The translations under genes and the position numbers were made by a program. A model generated the notes under the pieces. That model ran no database searches. It was not told where the DNA came from and saw only the letters and a list, made by a program, of their open reading frames with translations. Source: Ostrinia nubilalis (taxonomy: Eukaryota; Arthropoda; Insecta; Lepidoptera; Crambidae). From it: DNA of 64,000 bases. The stretch lies in assembly GCF_963855985.1 (NCBI RefSeq), contig NC_087111.1:2795001-2859000 (forward strand). The letters are read 5' to 3'. Positions 47,119 to 64,000 of this stretch are shown piece by piece (within the stretch, counting starts at the first letter, position 1; each line of letters begins with the position of its first letter).

Positions 47119-50100
47119 GCTGTATACACAAACCGAACAGACTCGCCGTTTGATTTGTGTATGTAGCCTAATAATCACAGTAAATTTGCCCAGCCTTGCG
47201 TCGTAACTCACTTCGCGAATGAACTAGCTCGATAGTTCACTCGCGAATGACGAACTAATGTTCGCGGCTACCTAGTTCACTCAGTATTGTCTAAACTGGT
47301 TATACGCGAATATTTCACTATTTATTTGTTGGTAATGAGGATAATTAATTAGTGTATTTTCCAGTTTATGGCACTTATAAAAGTCGACTTAGTTTTATAC
47401 CCATCGATTTTGACCAGATAAGATTTTATAGCACTAAAACTAATTAATAAATAAATAAATTCAATACGTACGTAACTGTAACTGCATTTAATCGATGTGT
47501 CTTAGTTTTAGTTCTCTAAATATCCTCTGATCAAAATATATGGGTCGGGCTTTCCCCTTATGTTGCATTCAGCCAAAAGAAAATGAGGAAAAACATAACC
47601 CCCTGGCGCAGTCGGGTCAAAACAGGTCAAATGATTCTGATATAACATCGACTCAATCCATCTCTTTCACTCTTACTAGTATTCAAATGCGAGCGAGGGA
47701 TATGAATATAGTCGAGTAAATCCGAATCGTTTTTCAAAAATAAGCATTTTATTCTTAAATCACATGATTGTCACATGGTCCACGCAGTTCTTAGGACCTT
47801 AGCGTAAAATATAGTTTTAACTTTGTGAAATATTGGCGGCCATTTTTGTTGTACTGTTTTCAAAACTAGGACCTTTTTTCTAGAGGACGAATGTCCAATG
47901 TCAAAGTGAAAATCAAAATGTGATGTCCCATTTCTTCCACTAATGAGATTAGATTCTTATTTTTGAAGACGGTACAGCGGAATTTGCGCAATAAAAAGCA
48001 TTTTTTATTAAGACGGAGATCATTATTTACAATGCACAGTGGTAGATTTCTTCGCAGATCTCTGTCAAGTGAATGTTACTAGTATTAAGGCCAGTTTTGT
48101 TATTTTCAAATAAAATGCGTTTATTTGAAAATTATGAAATCTTAAATCGTATAATTCCAGCAATGAAATAATTAGATTACGTTAATTTTGTTACTAACCC
48201 ACAAAATAGATTTTCGTAGCCTCAGTTTGTATGGAAGACTTTAAATCTAAATGTATAAGTTATATAATCCAATTGTTTGTTTTATTTTAGTGTAATTTTT
48301 CCGTCTATTCCATTCAATCTTTTAAAATCCAGTCTAAAGAATTCAGGTCTAATTGGGTATTTAAAAAGACATCATTCTGGTCTTTAAAAACTTAATTCAT
48401 TTTAAATTACCTGTAAATTAAGATTTTTGGTTGCATTGTAATTGAATAAAGTAGTTTGAGTTGACAAAATAGTGACGTCAGAGGCTAGTATTGCCATACA
48501 AAATCTATGGAAGTCTCGTTTTGACCGTTTTAAATTGGTGGTGTCAATTGTCAAACCCTATTGCACAGTAGGTATTGAGTAGTGAACGGATTTCGTATTT
48601 TTGCGGTGTTATAAAAATAAAAATTATTGTAGGGTAAGCTTGCAAATAGTTCAATCCTTTCATCTCCCATCCTTTTCCAACATGTTCACTTTTGCTATGG
48701 CCGTCTTCGTTATAGCCGCGGTCTTACAATTCAATATCGTTCTCTTCCAATTTTGCGCCTACGCTGAGACAGACGCGTCCTTTATTATTTTGTGCCTATT
48801 TTTATATCGATTTTGTGCGAGGAAGCTCTGTGGAACATTGATTGTCAAGTGCTCGGATAAACCTAATTTATTTTGTGTGTGACTGATAAGAACTAAGTGC
48901 CCGACGAAGATAATTATTGTTGGTAAGTGTACGTTTTCTTTCCAAATTTCATGTCGACATCTTAATTTTCTTCGTCCTAATTCGGATTGCAAGCTCTCAC
49001 AACTTTATATTCTCATCTGCCCCCTTTGAATTTTGCCACCCCGGTGGTCAATGGCACTATTTCGTTTCTGGCAACTGCCCTCTTCGTAGACAGTGGTGAC
49101 TGAGTTTGTTGCGGCGCTTCTTCTCAGCACTTGCCAAATGTTTGTCTCGAAGCGCTGGTAGGGCAAAAAAAGAATGAGACATGTATAGGCTCCTTAAGAG
49201 CATTTGACGATTTGCAAGAACTAATTTAATTAGTCTAAACAAATAAAGATAATTTTGATTTTGATATACGTTTGCGTTATGTGCGTGTGGCGTTTGTTCA
49301 AACTTTTTGAAAATGTGTATTTAGTGAAGTTCGCAAAGATCTTTCAAGGCAAAGCTTACAATAAATGTAGCAGAAAATGCAGAAATAAAACAAGCCTTAA
49401 CTTTCTATACTTTATTTCCATCGAAAACAACAGATTCCTAATTCATTTTAGTCAGAATTAGAAGTCTAGCTTTGGAGCGAACGTGGGTAACAGTAATTTT
49501 GGAATGTAACGGGCGTTACTTACTGGCTGAAATATCCATTATATTTACATAGATATTCATCTTTCAACTGCTCTACTTCAAGCGAGTAATATCACATTAA
49601 ACTCTTAAATTTTCGATTACACAGATTTGAACACATCACAACATTTTGTGCACAAAATAATATAATATATTGCAAATATAATTGTATAAATTTTCAACGA
49701 GTCCAAAGCACCAAAAAAGAAAACTGCATCTATTCAAAAATATAATATCTCAATAATTTATCATTTCGGCATATCACACTATGGGAAATTATATACACGA
49801 GACGTTAACTTACACAGAAAACTTTAGAGACACGATTTAGTTTTATTTTTTTGTAAATTGATCGTAATACAGTAAATACACATTAACTATTAACAACTTA
49901 CTATTATAATAAACAATATTTTATCTTACAAGGTACCGCGGAATAGTAAACAGCACATCTCAAACTTTTTGCAGCTTCTAAAGTGAGCTAGATATGACAC
50001 TACGAAATCAATTCTGTAACATATTCATACGAGTCTTAACTCTGATATGCAAAAACAAATAAAATTGAGAATGCATATCAAAATCATTACTAAAACTTGT

Positions 50101-50310
50101 CAAACACAAATACTGCTAGAGTACGAATAAGTTACACATGATTACATTTCGATGACGCCAACTAATACACCAGTAGGGCCATCTGTTTGTTTAAGGGACT
50201 CTTAGCTGGTAAATATTGTCTTACAGTCCCATAAAACTACAAACAAAGGCCCTCATGTGTATGACCGATACCCCAAAGGCAGGAATGTAGCGTGTCTGAA
50301 TCAAAATTTG
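47119..50310. other. Convergent intergenic region, no gene seen
   Basis: No gene is supported. A LINE 3' end lies at 49088-49262. The 48601-48882 open frame has no family signal and starts within AT-rich DNA, so I leave it out. Confidence 0.4.
49088..49262 (+). repeat. LINE 3' end, second copy
   Basis: It shares 'agtggtgactgagtttgttg', 'ggctccttaagagca' and the 'tagtctaaacaaataaag' tail with the insertion at 20076-20308. It ends in a 'ttttgattttgat' tail. Confidence 0.8.
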
Positions 50311-50313
50311 ACA

Positions 50314-50319
50314 TTTATT
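50314..50319 (-). terminator. Candidate polyadenylation signal of Vha55
   Basis: On the minus strand AATAAA lies about 515 nt after the stop codon, beyond the 42-bp tandem repeat. If used, the 3' UTR contains the whole repeat array. This is inference; other signals further left are possible. Confidence 0.4.
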
Positions 50320-50436
50320 TTTCTTACACACGTATCATTGATACAGCTGCCAAGTTGGTAGTGGGACAACTTACAGAAAAATTACAGCAGCTACGCTCCT
50401 GCCAAAAGGGCAATAGTCTTGGGGCTAAACCTTGGC

Positions 50437-50813
50437 CTGCCCCAAGGGTTGATAGTGGGGCCACTTGACAAGTTTGGTCTGCCCCAAGGGTTGATACTGG
50501 GGCTACTTGATAAGTTTGGCCTGCCCCAAGGATTGATAGTGGGGCCACTTAACAAGTGTGGCCTGCCCAAGGGTTGATAGTGGGGCCACTTGACAAGTGT
50601 GGTCTGCCCCAAGGGTTGATAGTGGGGCCACTTGACAAGTTTGGCCTGCCCCAAGGGTTGATAGTGGGGCCAGTTGACAAGTTTGGCCTGCCCCAAGGGT
50701 TGATAGTGGGGCCACTTAACAAGTGTGGCCTGCCCCAAGGGTTGATACTGGGGCTACTTGACAAGTTTGGCCTACCCCAAGGGTCGATGGTGGGGCTCGC
50801 CAAAAGTTTGAGA
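50437..50813 (-). repeat. 42-bp minisatellite, nine units, in the presumed Vha55 3' UTR
   Basis: Units begin at 50437, 50479, 50521, 50563 (41 bp), 50604, 50646, 50688, 50730 and 50772. Each has 'ctgccccaagggttgatagt' followed by 'ggggccacttgacaag' with a few substitutions. The period is a multiple of three, so it opens long artificial frames on both strands (minus strand 14-residue unit 'NPWGRPNLSSGPTI'). It starts about 20 nt after the Vha55 stop codon. There is no spacer structure, so it is not CRISPR-like. Confidence 0.9.
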
Positions 50814-50834
50814 AGGCATGGGCCGCGTGGTGGT

Positions 50835-62663
<11,829 letters not shown>

Positions 62664-64000
62664 CTGATTATGAAAAACAGTTTCGTTAAACCTTCGAATT
62701 TTGGAAAATAAGAAAGATGAATAGAATAAAACAATCTTCTTTGTATTTGTATAATAAAGAAGGAATTGGAGAATTTAATATTATAGAAACCATTTTTGTA
62801 TTAAATACATACATCTGTGGCTAGTGCTTATGTCTGTATTACAAGTCAATGGTTATTAGTTTTTTCAAAAACATGAAAAAACTAAATTTTTTTATAATTT
62901 TACTATGAAACATTCGTAGAGTTATTTCAGTAGAAATGAGAATTCACTGGTTGCTTTTTCAATCCAAAATTAAAGTTTTGATCATTAATTTATTGTCAAT
63001 TTATTTGCTGTTCCCAATTATTACATGAAAACTATTGCAAAGAAGATGAAGAAAGAGTCATTATTTAAAAAGAAGCATAACTAAAATTATATCTATTATT
63101 TTTGATTTGATTTTAAAACCAAAGGAATCAACACAATTTGTCATAATTAGCACAGAATATCTTGTTAGATACATAAAATATTATTGATAGACAAATGTTC
63201 ATAAACAAAGATGAAGCAGTTAAATTATTGCATTTTATTAAAATGTTACAAAATTACAACTTAGGTTTTTTGTCACATGACAACATGAAAACAGCTGATT
63301 TGTGACATCACAGTTAAACAATCAAATGATTGAAATGGCTTATCTTTTACAAAGATTAACTTTTCCTTACATTGTTTTATGTGACTGTGACATCATGGGA
63401 GGAATTTAAGCTCCATTGAATGAAAAAATATAACTTAGCATTATGATGTTGCCCAGTCTGTCTCTAAAAGGACATTATTATGTAATAATACTTGTATGAA
63501 GGATGAGCATTTATAACAATGTCCATGTATAAAAGAAACCTATTTAAATTAATGGGAGTATCATGGAAAAATTCGGAACATAACGCAATACGGCTAGGCC
63601 ATTAACACATAGGTACACACCTATCTATAGTTCATAGAGCTAAACCTTGTAGAAATTAGTTCAAACGGTAAAAATAGGGACAAATTAGGCGTAATTGGAA
63701 ATTGTATTACTGGAAAATCTACAGGAGTGCCTCAAGTATTGAAATATCTCAAGATTATGGGGTGAATTAGTTTTGATAACTAGTTTTTTTGGAACATCGG
63801 TAGATAGGACGTGAACGATTATCGAATGGGACCATCATGAATCCAACTGATACTCATGAAATAGCAAATTTGTATGCTTGAGAATCAGAAATTTATGCAA
63901 GCGGAAAGAAAAACAAACAGGAGTAAGGAGTAACATGAAAACCGCAGCAAAATCGATACTCATTGACAAGCGTATGACGTTACATCTCGTAGAACGATAA
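62664..64000. other. Vha55 intron or 5' region, no exon found
   Basis: This is AT-rich sequence. I searched the minus strand for the missing ~30 N-terminal residues of subunit B with a donor to match the exon at 62663 and found none. The first coding exon should lie beyond position 64000. Confidence 0.5.

Noticed and set aside
48601..48882. 93-residue open frame as a host gene
   Set aside because: The protein is hydrophobic and cysteine-rich without a domain, no splice partner was found, and the region is close to a LINE fragment.
50437..50813. CRISPR-like array
   Set aside because: The units are contiguous 42-bp tandem repeats without unique spacers, in an insect genome.

Overview
The window looks like nuclear DNA from a moth or butterfly (Lepidoptera). 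The host genes are insect-type with short exons and canonical GT/AG introns. The space between them is AT-rich and packed with Helitron-like ends (CTAGT termini), RTE 3' tails, tRNA-derived SINEs, BEL/Pao and many palindromic MITEs. I assign the order from this repeat style and the protein sequences, not from a database search.

Layout. 1-35.8 kb is a transposon landscape without a clear host gene. It holds a 5'-truncated R1-like LINE (3.5-4.7 kb), a decayed DDE_Tnp_4/PIF-Harbinger-like transposase relic (7.5-10 kb), a pair of inverted Helitron-like elements (10.3-12.9 kb), a nearly intact THAP/P-element-like transposase gene with one frameshift (13.96-19.7 kb), a nested LINE pair (19.9-20.7 kb), and a full-length, apparently very young BEL/Pao retrotransposon with matching 153-bp LTRs and a 5-bp target duplication (24.1-29.8 kb).

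35.8-62.7 kb carries three host genes. A two-exon gene for a 188-residue predicted multi-pass membrane protein (minus strand, 35870-36634) sits head-to-head with the six-exon gene for the PP2A 65-kDa scaffold subunit A (plus strand, 37344-47096, 590 residues, complete). Their start codons are about 0.7 kb apart, so they may share a promoter. Tail-to-tail with PP2A-A is the V-ATPase subunit B gene (Vha55, minus strand, 50835-62663). Ten coding exons (465 residues) are present and the first coding part lies beyond the right edge. All exon junctions of the three genes were checked for phase and splice dinucleotides.

The introns of both large genes are heavily invaded. PP2A-A intron 3 holds a 4-kb foldback element with a nested hAT-like element, plus a partial copy of exon 3. 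One Vha55 intron holds a hAT-like element (8-bp TSD) that itself received an RTE insertion (11-bp TSD). Several insertions lie only 10-26 bp from splice sites. The presumed Vha55 3' UTR contains a nine-copy 42-bp minisatellite. I saw no bacterial-type system, CRISPR array or convincing new gene cluster; the most interesting material is the nested mobile-element structure and its closeness to housekeeping exons.
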